NCBI RefSeq assembly: GCF_900113935.1
Contig: NZ_FORF01000013.1
Coordinates: forward strand, 1-64,000
Reading direction: 5' to 3'
Length of the DNA stretch: 64,000 nucleotides
Source of the DNA: Aquamicrobium aerolatum DSM 21857
GTDB taxonomy: Bacteria > Pseudomonadota > Alphaproteobacteria > Rhizobiales > Rhizobiaceae
Under the pieces are notes generated by a model that ran no database searches, was not told where the DNA came from, and was given only the letters and a program-made list of their open reading frames with translations. The translations under genes and the position numbers were made by a program. Within the stretch, counting starts at the first letter, position 1. Each line of letters begins with the position of its first letter. Shown in pieces: positions 1 through 7,821 of the stretch.

Positions 1-95
1 AAACCGGAGGCATTTTGATGACCCCACGTTAAGGGGTCCCGTTTGGACGAAAATCACCCCTTAAACAGGGTCCTCATTCCATGAAAAATCACATT
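1..95. mobile_element. Possible IS21-like terminal repeats (IS end or remnant)
   Basis: Two imperfect direct repeats of about 24-25 bp lie at 34-57 and 68-92. Each starts GGGTCC, has a variable middle, and ends AAAATCAC or AAAAATCAC. Multiple short terminal direct repeats of this style are known from IS21-family ends. No transposase is visible, so the element would lie left of the window or be a solo remnant. The family assignment is a recollection-based guess. Confidence 0.3.
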
Positions 96-578
96 GTACG
101 ATGACGCTTTTGTGCGGCCCAATCGGGAAAGCTGGCTGGAGGCCGCGTGAAGGTGCCAACGATCATCCATCATATCTCGGATGAAATCCGTGCTTGCGTT
201 TTGAACAGCTTCCTACGGGTGATGTCACTTTGATTGGCCTTCGAGTGGCATTTTCTACTGCCGTTCGAACCCGGCGGGTGACAGCATCTCCTTCCTGATT
301 TGCTTGCGAGGTGTTTTACCCCTTCCCTCTTGCTGGCAGCGTAAGCGTTGATGGTTGCATGATCCCGCAGCCGGACGATCGCTTGACTGCGACTAATTTC
401 GGCCTCGCGCCAGCCTCTTTTGCTGCGCCGCCGCAACAGCATGACTTTTCGAGGGTAGCCAGCCATCCGAACACGTCCTCGATCTGGTCACCGCTGCAAT
501 CGAGCCGACGACGTCGTCGGAGGCTGCCAGCGAAGCCGATAAACTGCATGGAGACCAGACCGTGGGGCCAGGCAGCTA
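96..578. other. Non-coding or decayed stretch, no supportable gene
   Basis: Only short overlapping reading frames occur on both strands. They carry no recognisable domain, no good ribosome binding site and no conserved motif. The stretch lies between the IS-like repeats at the left edge and the 3' end of the DapA-like gene, and may be debris from an insertion. Confidence 0.4.
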
Positions 579-1520
579 TTACTTGTTGCGGGAGGCGTGA
601 AGGCGTTCACGCCAGTATTCGGTGCCTTCCTGGATGTGGTCGAGCAGAACGCCTGCGGCCCAGTGGGTCTCTTCCACATCGTATTGGATAACGCGGCTGC
701 CGGGTTCGGCGAAGGTGCCGAGGCGGTTGTGGTAGAATTTTGCCAGTTTGGGATAGCCCATCGGTTCGGCCATGGCGGCAAGCGCAAGGAACACTTTCAG
801 CTCTTCGATCTCGCCGCCATCCTCGGTGCGACGCGCGTAAAGTTCGGCGTAGAGGTCGGGGTGGAAATTGGTGAAGACGCCTGAAAAGCCCTTTGATCCC
901 GAACGCATCGCGTCGAAGGCGATGGCGGCATTGGCGTTGATGACGGCGAGCGGTGAATCTTCAGCCAAGGCGACGCGACGCTGAACGGTTTCAAGGTCGC
1001 AGGAGACATCCTTGAGAACAACAAAGCGCCCGCTGTCACGGCACAATTTGAACTCGTCGTCGCTGAGCAGGCGGCGGTAGGGCGCCGGGCATTCATAAAG
1101 ACCGAGCGGCATGTCCGAAGGCAGGGCCGCCAGCAACGCATCGAGATGGGCGCGGAAAGCATCCGTGCCCTTGTTGTCGGGATCGAGCCGGTTGGTGACC
1201 AGCACCAGCGCGTCGACACCGGTGTCGGCGACCGCCTTCAACTCGGCGATCTGCTCGTCCAGGTCGGTGCTGATATGCCCGGAGGAGATCACCGGCAGCT
1301 TGCTGCCTGCGAGCTCGACGACGCGCTTTGACAAAGCGACGCGCTCGTCCAGCGTCAGGCGCTGCATCTCGCTCGACTGGCACACTGCAAAGAGGGCATC
1401 GGAGCGATGCTCGATATACCAGTCGACAAGGTTTTCCAGACCTTCCCAATCGATCGCCCCGCCATTGTCCATGGGGGTCAACATGACCGGGACAATACCT
1501 TCAACCGCTCTGCGCATCAT
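579..1520 (-). CDS. Dihydrodipicolinate synthase / N-acetylneuraminate lyase family protein
   Basis: This is a class I aldolase-fold lyase or synthase of the DapA/NAL superfamily. These enzymes form a Schiff base between an active-site lysine and a 2-oxo acid, usually pyruvate. From the ATG at 1520 the protein has about 313 residues, normal for the family. The likely catalytic tyrosine is in LYECPAPYRR (about residue 142) and the Schiff-base lysine in VVLKDVS (about residue 170). A TTG at 1547 would add nine residues, but an AAAGG sits about 11 nt before the ATG pair at 1520/1517. It is divergent from the FG-GAP gene and shares its intergenic region and IclR-type operator, which suggests a step in the same catabolic route. 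The substrate is not deducible. The motif differs from the YNVPxRT of true DapA, so lysine biosynthesis is unlikely. Confidence 0.85.
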   Translation of the reverse strand: MMRRAVEGIVPVMLTPMDNGGAIDWEGLENLVDWYIEHRSDALFAVCQSSEMQRLTLDERVALSKRVVELAGSKLPVISSGHISTDLDEQIAELKAVADTGVDALVLVTNRLDPDNKGTDAFRAHLDALLAALPSDMPLGLYECPAPYRRLLSDDEFKLCRDSGRFVVLKDVSCDLETVQRRVALAEDSPLAVINANAAIAFDAMRSGSKGFSGVFTNFHPDLYAELYARRTEDGGEIEELKVFLALAAMAEPMGYPKLAKFYHNRLGTFAEPGSRVIQYDVEETHWAAGVLLDHIQEGTEYWRERLHASRNK

Positions 1521-1559
1521 TCCACCCGTTGCCTTTCGTCCGGCCAAAATTTATATACA

Positions 1560-1583
1560 ATTCCATTTCAGAATAGCATTCCA
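1560..1583. promoter_or_regulatory. Predicted IclR-family operator, copy 1
   Basis: Three half-sites of the ATTCCA/TGGAAT type lie in alternating orientation with 3-nt spacers; the middle one is degenerate (CAGAAT). The right part reads CAGAATAGCATTCCA (1569-1583). It matches 19 of 24 positions of the site upstream of the iclR gene (10481-10504). It lies in the divergent promoter region between the DapA-like gene and the FG-GAP gene, next to an AT-rich TATATA at 1552-1557 that could be a -10 element for the minus-strand gene. The TGGAAT-N3-ATTCCA type resembles the known E. coli IclR operator consensus. Confidence 0.65.
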
Positions 1584-1609
1584 AAATGATCATGAACAGG
1601 GAGGATGGC

Positions 1610-3580
1610 GTGTCAAAAGTTCTGCGGTGGGAAGACGACGCTCATGTGTGGTCCGGACCGGATTATGGCGACGACAACATTCGCTATCATCCTTCCGTCA
1701 AATCGGCGGCGGTGGCGGGCAGGATCATCACCTGCGTCGATGTGGTCGACTGGGATGGCGATGGCGGGCGCGATCTTTTGCTGTCGAGCTGGGATGCCTG
1801 CTATGACGGACGCGTGTTTCTGCGGCAGCAGATCGGCGTCAATGCGGATGGCACGCCGATTCTAGGCAAGGAGGAACTGATCGAAGGCGTGCGCGGCTAT
1901 GTGACCGCGGTGCCGGATGGCGATGTGTTCCATCTCGTCTCGGCCTCGCGCATGCGCAAGCAGATTTATCTCTACCCCAACATTGGCACCAGGGGCGCGC
2001 CTGAATTCGGTGCGCCGGTGGCGCTTGATCTCGACGCCGACTGGGTCAAGGGCAACGAGTTCTACCATATGGCGCGCTTCGTCGATATTGACGGCGACGG
2101 TGAAAAGGAACTCGTCGTCGGCAGCGACCATTGGGACGATTATTGGCCGAACGGCCTGGAGTGGAACGATTTCGGCTATCGCGGCTATGATGCGGCAGAT
2201 CGCTGGCTCGGCGGGCCGCTGCGCGCCTATCTCTATGTGTTCAAGAACAAGGGTAGCCTGGCCGCGCCGGTGCTGGAGAAGGGCTATGCGCTGAAGGCGG
2301 GCGACACGCCGCTGGAGGTCTATGGCCAGCTTGGCCCGGCGTTCGGCAAGTTCGATGACGGTGCGCCTTTGGTCGTGGCGGGCGAGTTCTGGAACATCCT
2401 GCATGTGGCGCGTCAGCGCGACGATGGCCATTTCGAACCGCTGCGTCTCATTCGCGACCGTGACGACAATGTGCTGGAACTGGACCAGTGCATCCATCTG
2501 CCCTGCGTGGTGGATTGGGATGGCGATGGCAAGCTCGACATTCTCGTCGGGGCGGAAGACGGTTATGTCACCTTCCTGCGCAATGTCGGCACCGGCAGCG
2601 ATGGCCTGCCAAGATTTGAGAAAGTCGGTCGCGTCGAAACGACCGAACCGCTGATCCATGCCGGTGTGCTGCCATCGCCCGCCGCGCATGATTTCACCGG
2701 TAATGGTCTGCCCGACCTTGTGGTTGGTAACAGCACGGGCGAATTGCTGTTTTATGAAAATATGGGGCCGGCCGGAAACCCGTCTCTCGGGCTGGAGCGA
2801 TTCATTGAAGCGGGCGGCAAGCCGGTTCGCATCGCGGCCGGACCGACCGGGTCGATCCAGGGACCGTCGGAAAAGATGTTTGGCTATTCCTGCCCGACGG
2901 TGGCCGACTGGGATGGCGACGGCAAGGCCGACATCCTGTTCAGCGACGTGCATGGTTATCATCGCTTCCTGCGCAATCTGGGCGGAGAGGGAACGCCGCG
3001 TTTTGCCGAAGAGCAATTGCTGACCTATGGCGGCAAGCCGCTGAAGACGGTGTGGCGCGTGCGCCCGGCCGTGGTCGATTGGCAGAACGATGGCCAGCTG
3101 CACTATCTCGCGCTGGACGAGGAGGCGCGGCTGTCGGATTATCGCCGGGCGTCCGACACCGAGCTGGTCGACAAGCGCTTCCTGCGCTGGGAAGATGGCG
3201 AGATCATCACCTTCACCGAAGATGTCGGCGGCGGGCGCGGCCGTGCCAAATTGTGCATCTGCGACTGGGAAGGTCAGGGCCGGCATGATTTGATCGTCGG
3301 TGTCAATGCGCGTGCCACCGTGCCGCCCAAGCCCGGCAATGCGCCACGCCACACCACCAAGCAGGCGGCGATCTTCTACTGCCGCAATGTCGGCACGCCC
3401 GATAATCCGGTGTTTGCAGCGCCGATCCAGATGAAGCATCGCGGCGAATATATCGCGATGGCGATGCATGTCGCTTCGCCCGAAGCGGTCGACTGGCGCG
3501 GCACCGGCAGCCTCGACCTCGTCGTTGGCGTCGAGGACGGCACGCTGGTCTGCCTCAAGCGGGAAGATCTGTCATGGTAG
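1610..3580 (+). CDS. Cytosolic FG-GAP/VCBS repeat beta-propeller protein
   Basis: About 656 residues built almost entirely of FG-GAP/VCBS-type repeats. I count about eight units, each with a calcium-loop-like Asp-rich core such as DWDGDG, DIDGDG or DFTGNG followed by a hydrophobic strand (DILVG, DLVVG). The last three cores are degenerate (DWQNDG, DWEGQG, DWRGTG). This is typical of a seven- or eight-bladed propeller. I see no signal peptide or membrane segment, which is unusual because such repeats are mostly extracellular. The start is set at GTG 1610 because AGGGAGG at 1598-1604 is ideally spaced for it; in-frame ATGs at 1586 and 1592 have no such site. The 3' end overlaps the next dehydrogenase by 7 nt, implying translational coupling. 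It may be a lyase, a binding scaffold or an enzyme of the pathway; the function is unknown. Confidence 0.8.
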   Translation: MSKVLRWEDDAHVWSGPDYGDDNIRYHPSVKSAAVAGRIITCVDVVDWDGDGGRDLLLSSWDACYDGRVFLRQQIGVNADGTPILGKEELIEGVRGYVTAVPDGDVFHLVSASRMRKQIYLYPNIGTRGAPEFGAPVALDLDADWVKGNEFYHMARFVDIDGDGEKELVVGSDHWDDYWPNGLEWNDFGYRGYDAADRWLGGPLRAYLYVFKNKGSLAAPVLEKGYALKAGDTPLEVYGQLGPAFGKFDDGAPLVVAGEFWNILHVARQRDDGHFEPLRLIRDRDDNVLELDQCIHLPCVVDWDGDGKLDILVGAEDGYVTFLRNVGTGSDGLPRFEKVGRVETTEPLIHAGVLPSPAAHDFTGNGLPDLVVGNSTGELLFYENMGPAGNPSLGLERFIEAGGKPVRIAAGPTGSIQGPSEKMFGYSCPTVADWDGDGKADILFSDVHGYHRFLRNLGGEGTPRFAEEQLLTYGGKPLKTVWRVRPAVVDWQNDGQLHYLALDEEARLSDYRRASDTELVDKRFLRWEDGEIITFTEDVGGGRGRAKLCICDWEGQGRHDLIVGVNARATVPPKPGNAPRHTTKQAAIFYCRNVGTPDNPVFAAPIQMKHRGEYIAMAMHVASPEAVDWRGTGSLDLVVGVEDGTLVCLKREDLSW

Positions 3581-4380
3581 GCGTGCGCGTCGATGGCACG
3601 ACACGGCTGATGGGGATCATCGGCGATCCGATCAGCCAGGCCAGGACACCGCAGGCGATCAACCCGATCTTTGCAGGCAAAGGCGCCGACATTGTCTGTG
3701 TGCCGCTGCATGTGCCGGCGGACGATCTTGCGACCGTGTGGGCGGGGCTGAAAGCCATGCCCAACCTGATCGGCTTTGGCGTGACCCTGCCGCACAAGCA
3801 GATCGTGCCGCAGCTCTGCGACAGTCTCGATCCGCTGGCCGCGCGGATCGGTGCGGTCAATGTCGTGCGACGCGAACCGGATGGCAGATTTCGCGGCTAT
3901 CAGTTTGACGGGCAGGGCTTCGTGCGCGGGCTGATCGCGCAAGGCGTGGTCCTGCAAGGGCGCGATGCGCTGATGATCGGCGCGGGCGGGGCGGCGGTGG
4001 CGATTGCGTTTGCGTTGCAGCAGGCGGGCATTGCCCGGCTGGTGGTGGCCAACCGCACCTTTGACAAGGCCGAAGCCCTGGCCCGTGCGGTCAATGAGGC
4101 GACCGGAACGTCTTTTGCGACTGCCGGTGCGCCGACGCCTGAGTCGGGTCAGCTGGTCGTCAACGCGACATCGCTGGGGCTGAACGACAGCGACCCACTG
4201 CCACTGGACGTGTCAATGCTGCAGGCGGGGATGACGGTGGCGGAAGTGATTGCAAAACCGGAGATCACGGCGCTGTTGCGCGCTGCCGAACAACGCGGCG
4301 CGGCGATTCATTCCGGCATTCACATGATTACCGGTCAGGTCAGCCTGATCGCCGATCACATGATCGCGGCGCTCGGTTAA
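3574..4380 (+). CDS. Shikimate dehydrogenase-like oxidoreductase (AroE fold), copy 1
   Basis: A 268-residue NAD(P)-dependent dehydrogenase of the AroE/YdiB fold. The N-terminal substrate domain keeps the catalytic lysine (VTLPHK, K75) and the aspartate (FDG, D112). The nucleotide-binding loop is GAGGA at 136-140. The usual shikimate-binding serine pair (HSxSP) is replaced by SQARTP around residues 21-26, so shikimate is probably not the substrate. The ATG overlaps the stop of the FG-GAP gene by 7 nt, so the two are co-translated. A paralogue is encoded convergently just downstream. Its place in the island points to oxidation of a hydroxy acid in a catabolic route rather than aromatic amino acid biosynthesis. 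Confidence 0.85.
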   Translation: MVGVRVDGTTRLMGIIGDPISQARTPQAINPIFAGKGADIVCVPLHVPADDLATVWAGLKAMPNLIGFGVTLPHKQIVPQLCDSLDPLAARIGAVNVVRREPDGRFRGYQFDGQGFVRGLIAQGVVLQGRDALMIGAGGAAVAIAFALQQAGIARLVVANRTFDKAEALARAVNEATGTSFATAGAPTPESGQLVVNATSLGLNDSDPLPLDVSMLQAGMTVAEVIAKPEITALLRAAEQRGAAIHSGIHMITGQVSLIADHMIAALG

Positions 4381-4389
4381 AGCAAAATT

Positions 4390-4412
4390 GCCGCTGGTTT
4401 CAGGCCAGCGGC
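4390..4412. terminator. Hairpin terminator between convergent AroE-like genes
   Basis: An 8-bp perfect stem (4390-4397 with 4405-4412, GCCGCTGG/CCAGCGGC) sits between the two convergent dehydrogenase genes. On the minus strand the stem is followed by CAATTTTG, a short T-run, so it probably ends the long minus-strand operon and may also serve the plus strand. Confidence 0.6.
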
Positions 4413-5227
4413 GTTCCTGCCGGACGTCCGGCGGCAAAGCCGGCGATCAGCGCGATTTGCGCCGACAGCATGTCGTTGCCATCCGATATTGCGCAGCCGG
4501 CTGCGCGGGCAGCGCGCAGCAAGGGTGTGTCGCCGGAAAGCGCTGCAATATCGGCAACCAGCATCGAGGACACGAGGCGTTCGGGCGCAAACGGGAAGGT
4601 CGCCGTGCCCTTGATGCCGATCGGCGAGGCGTTGAGGATCACGTCAAAATCGCTTTGTGACAGATCGGCTTCAACGGCCAGATCGCGCTGCGCAGCGGCA
4701 TTGACGATCTCGATGGTGGCGGCAACGGATGTTGGATCGAGATCGAGCAGCGCCAGTTGTGCCAGTCCTTCGGATGCCAGCGCATGAGCGATGGCGCGTC
4801 CGGCCCCGCCTGCGCCGACCATCAGCACCTTGGCACCCTTCAGGCGGCTCCGATTGTCGCCCAGTCCGGCGACGAAACCGTCGCCATCAAACAATGCGCC
4901 ATGCAGCCTGCCATTGGCTGCGCGCTGGATCGAGTTAACCGCGCCGACTGCTTGCGCCGTCGGTGTCAGCGTGTCGCATAATTGCGCAGCGGCGATCTTG
5001 TGCGGGACGGTGACGCCGATTCCAGCCGTGCTCGGCATCGCGGAAAACGTCGCCCAAGCCTGCGCGAAAAGGCTGGCGGGGACATGGAACGGGACCGCGA
5101 CGATGTTTTCGCCGGCATTGGCAAAGAGCGGATTGATCAGACGCGGGGTCTGGACCTGCGCCACCGGGTCGCCGAAGACCGCATAGGTCCGGGTGCTACC
5201 ATTCAGGTTCGGGATCGTGTCGGTCAT
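4400..5227 (-). CDS. Shikimate dehydrogenase-like oxidoreductase (AroE fold), copy 2
   Basis: A 275-residue AroE-fold dehydrogenase, last gene of the minus-strand operon. The start is the ATG at 5227, which overlaps the TGA of the upstream TIM-barrel gene (ATGA). Catalytic lysine (VTVPHK, K77) and aspartate (FDG, D114) are present and the nucleotide loop is GAGGAG at 138-143. As in the convergent paralogue, the HSxSP serine motif of true shikimate dehydrogenases is replaced, here by QVQTP at 24-28. The shared Q-x-x-TP-x-x-IN-P-x-F block suggests both belong to one subfamily with a non-shikimate substrate. Two paralogues may act on two stereoisomers or on successive intermediates. Confidence 0.85.
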   Translation of the reverse strand: MTDTIPNLNGSTRTYAVFGDPVAQVQTPRLINPLFANAGENIVAVPFHVPASLFAQAWATFSAMPSTAGIGVTVPHKIAAAQLCDTLTPTAQAVGAVNSIQRAANGRLHGALFDGDGFVAGLGDNRSRLKGAKVLMVGAGGAGRAIAHALASEGLAQLALLDLDPTSVAATIEIVNAAAQRDLAVEADLSQSDFDVILNASPIGIKGTATFPFAPERLVSSMLVADIAALSGDTPLLRAARAAGCAISDGNDMLSAQIALIAGFAAGRPAGTPLA

Positions 5228-6039
5228 GGGGTCACCAGATCTGGAAATATCTGCGTGCAACGCTGGACGACCGTGTCGAGCACAAAGGCCGGGTCGCGCG
5301 CGGCCCAGTCGTCGGAGAAGATTTCGACCTCGACCGGCCCGTTGAAGCCGGTGGCGCGGACCAGCCCGTCGATATAGGGCAGGTCGATGATGCCATCGCC
5401 CATCATGCCACGGTCGCGCAGCAGATGGCGTGTCGGCACCAGCCAGTCATTGACGTGGAAGCCAAGGATGCGCCCGGCTTTCCCGGCGCGCGCGACTTCT
5501 TCTTCCAGCCGCTCGTCCCACCAGACATGGTGGACGTCGATGACGATGCCGATGCCATCGCCCAGCGCATCGCAGATCGCATTGGCGTGCGACAGGCTGG
5601 CCAGGGTCGTACGGTCGCCGACCAGCATCGGGTGCAGCGGTTCCAGCGCCAGCTTCACGCCGATCTGCCGCGCCTGATCGAGCAGGCCGCCGATGATGTC
5701 CTCGTGCCGGCGTCGCGCGGCCTTCAGGTCATGTTCGCCGTCAACCAGACCGCCGGTGAACACCAGCACATGATCGGCACCGAAGCGCGCGGCCTGCTCC
5801 AGCTGGGCGGGCGCCTTGTCGAGTTCTGTGGCAATGAACGGACCGATGCGATTATAGCCGTACACCGTCATGCCGGCCTGCTGCAGAGCTGCCTGCGCGG
5901 CGGCTTCGCCGACCTTGTCGATCTCGTCGCCCCAGATCGAGACAGCGCGCAGATTGCGCGCGGCGCACAAATCGATGAAGGCCAGCATGTCTGCCTTCTC
6001 ACGCACGGTGGCGTGGTTGATCGCGATGTCGCGGGTCAT
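5224..6039 (-). CDS. Xylose isomerase-like TIM barrel protein (AP endonuclease 2 family)
   Basis: A 271-residue TIM barrel of the sugar phosphate isomerase/epimerase (AP_endonuc_2) family. The probable metal ligands are visible: E133 in LALEPLHP, D168/H170 in VIDVHHVWW, H195 and D198 in GFHVNDWL, and E239 in EVEIFSDD. The family includes ketose epimerases, hydroxypyruvate isomerase and bacterial 3-dehydroshikimate dehydratases; which reaction applies cannot be decided here. It begins 8 nt after the transporter ATPase and overlaps the downstream AroE-like dehydrogenase by 4 nt. An isomerase or dehydratase acting beside two dehydrogenases and an aldolase-type lyase would make a coherent catabolic route. 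Confidence 0.82.
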   Translation of the reverse strand: MTRDIAINHATVREKADMLAFIDLCAARNLRAVSIWGDEIDKVGEAAAQAALQQAGMTVYGYNRIGPFIATELDKAPAQLEQAARFGADHVLVFTGGLVDGEHDLKAARRRHEDIIGGLLDQARQIGVKLALEPLHPMLVGDRTTLASLSHANAICDALGDGIGIVIDVHHVWWDERLEEEVARAGKAGRILGFHVNDWLVPTRHLLRDRGMMGDGIIDLPYIDGLVRATGFNGPVEVEIFSDDWAARDPAFVLDTVVQRCTQIFPDLVTP

Positions 6040-6047
6040 AAAGGTCC

Positions 6048-6875
6048 CTAGAATTTGTAGACGCCGAGCTTCGCGAAAATCTTGTAGATGCGCTCGGCAT
6101 AGGCCGAAAACTCGGGATATTCGCCAAGATGGGCCGGGCGGGGACGCGGCAGGTCGATCTTGATTTCCTCGACGATCCGGCCAGGATTGTTCGACATCAC
6201 CAGCACGCGGTCGGACAGGCCGACGGCCTCTTCAATGGAGTGGGTGATGAACAGAACCGTCTTGCGGGTTTCCAGCCAGAGCATTTCGAGGTCGTGCCGT
6301 ATCTGGGTGCGGGTGATGGCGTCGAGCGCGCCGAACGGCTCGTCCATCAACAGCATCGACGGGTCATGAACCAGCGCGCGGGCGATGGAGACACGCTGGC
6401 GCATGCCGCCCGACAACTGGCGTGGATAGCGGTCCTTGGCATGGCTCAGGCCCAGCCGGTCGAACAGCATGTCGGCACGGGCACGGGTCTGCGCCTTGTC
6501 GAGACCGCGAATTTCCTGCTGCAGCATGACATTGTTCATGGCGGTGCGGAAGTCGAGCAGCAGATGGTCCTGAAACACGATGCCGACTTCGGAAAGCGGC
6601 TTGGTCAGCGCCTTGCCGTCGACCTTGATGGTGCCGGTGGTGCAGGGCTCGAGGCCGGAGGCCATCAGCAATGTCGTGCTCTTGCCGCAGCCCGACGGGC
6701 CGATCAGGCTGACAAATTCGCCGGGCTTGATGTCGAGGTCGATCGGACCGAGGGCATGGAAAGCCGCATCGCCGGAGCCGTAGACCTTGGTCATGTTGGT
6801 GGCGACGATCGAGGCCCCCGCATGGGAGGTCTGGCCGCTCGACAAGGCGCTGTTGGGGGATGCGTTTTCAGTCAT
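6048..6875 (-). CDS. NitT/TauT-type ABC transporter ATP-binding protein
   Basis: A 275-residue nucleotide-binding subunit like TauB or SsuB. Walker A is GPSGCGKST (59-67), the Q-loop FQD is near 101-103, the signature LSGGMRQR is at 154-161 and Walker B LLMDEP is around 175-180, followed by the D-loop and a switch histidine (ITHS). It energises import of the island's substrate from the cytoplasmic side. It lies between permease 2 and the TIM-barrel gene. It is the only ATPase for two permeases, so one ATPase dimer probably serves either a heterodimeric channel or two alternative channels. Confidence 0.92.
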   Translation of the reverse strand: MTENASPNSALSSGQTSHAGASIVATNMTKVYGSGDAAFHALGPIDLDIKPGEFVSLIGPSGCGKSTTLLMASGLEPCTTGTIKVDGKALTKPLSEVGIVFQDHLLLDFRTAMNNVMLQQEIRGLDKAQTRARADMLFDRLGLSHAKDRYPRQLSGGMRQRVSIARALVHDPSMLLMDEPFGALDAITRTQIRHDLEMLWLETRKTVLFITHSIEEAVGLSDRVLVMSNNPGRIVEEIKIDLPRPRPAHLGEYPEFSAYAERIYKIFAKLGVYKF

Positions 6876-6911
6876 GGTCTGTCCTGAAACTTCGAAAAAC
6901 GGGTTATGGAA

Positions 6912-7754
6912 TCAGTAGGCGGTATTTGCCCACGGCATCAGGATCCTGCCGGCAATGCTCATCAGGCTGTTGAACGCTAGCGCAACGATGGCCGCAGCGA
7001 TCAGCCCGGCGAACATCAGCGAGACATCCATGTAAGCGGAGGCTTGCAGGATCATGAAGCCGATGCCGGCATTGGAGGCGATGAACTCTGCGACGATGAC
7101 GCCTTCGACGGCTTTGACGACACCGATGCGCATGCCGGAGAAAATATGCGGCATCGCGGCGGGCAGACGGAACTTGAAGAAGCCCTGCAAGGACGACGCG
7201 CCCATGGTGCGCGAGATGTAGAACAGGCGCGGATCGATCGACTTGAAGCCTGAAATGGCGTCCACCAGGATCGGAAAGAAGCACATCAGGAACACGATCA
7301 GCGCCGCAACCAGCGGACTGATGCCGAACCAGACGATCAGGATCGGCCCGATTACGGTTTTCGGCATGATGTTGAGGAACACGATGACGGGGTAAAGCCC
7401 TCGCTCCAACGCCGGGACCGAGGCAATAGCGAGCGCGAGCGGAACCGCGATCAAAACGCCCAAGCCGAACCCTTTCAGGATCGTCACCGACGTTGCAAGG
7501 GCGTGGTGACCGATCATCTGCCAGTCGGTGACGAGGCGGTTGAGAAAATCGGACGGGCGCGGGAACAGCCAGCGCGGCACGTCATAGGCCCATGCCAGAA
7601 GCTCCCACAATCCCAGCAGTGCGGCGACCGAGAGAACAGCGATAATGGCCGATCCGACAAAGGACTGTCGCAACCTGTCGACGCTGTGCCACAGGCTGCG
7701 TTGGGGAGAGGCGGCGACCACCTTCGTGAGGGCGTGATCAGGCATGACCAGCAT
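6912..7754 (-). CDS. NitT/TauT-type ABC transporter permease (copy 2)
   Basis: A 280-residue inner-membrane permease of the BPD_transp_1 family with about six transmembrane helices and the cytoplasmic EAA-like loop near SRTMGASSLQGFFKFRLPAA. An AGGA about 5 nt upstream supports the ATG at 7754; an ATG at 7745 is an alternative. It is separated from the binding-protein gene by 67 nt holding a strong hairpin. It is clearly related to, but distinct from, the permease encoded upstream of the binding protein. Confidence 0.9.
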   Translation of the reverse strand: MLVMPDHALTKVVAASPQRSLWHSVDRLRQSFVGSAIIAVLSVAALLGLWELLAWAYDVPRWLFPRPSDFLNRLVTDWQMIGHHALATSVTILKGFGLGVLIAVPLALAIASVPALERGLYPVIVFLNIMPKTVIGPILIVWFGISPLVAALIVFLMCFFPILVDAISGFKSIDPRLFYISRTMGASSLQGFFKFRLPAAMPHIFSGMRIGVVKAVEGVIVAEFIASNAGIGFMILQASAYMDVSLMFAGLIAAAIVALAFNSLMSIAGRILMPWANTAY

Positions 7755-7779
7755 GGATCCTGTGTTCTGTTCCGAAATG

Positions 7780-7806
7780 GCTCGCGGGAAATAAGTTCCC
7801 GCGAGC
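7780..7806. promoter_or_regulatory. Intercistronic hairpin after the binding-protein gene
   Basis: A perfect 11-bp stem (7780-7790 with 7796-7806) and a 5-nt loop lie 16 nt past the stop of the binding-protein gene, inside the operon. There is no T-run after it on the minus strand. Such hairpins often protect the 3' end of the upstream message or attenuate downstream transcription, giving more binding protein than permease. Confidence 0.7.
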
Positions 7807-7821
7807 GCTTGTGGCGCTGCC

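Noticed and set aside
1862-3469. A 535-codon open frame antisense to the FG-GAP gene
   Set aside because: Composition is that of a high-GC shadow frame (rich in Arg, His, Ala), with no domain and no ribosome site; the sense protein has clear repeats.
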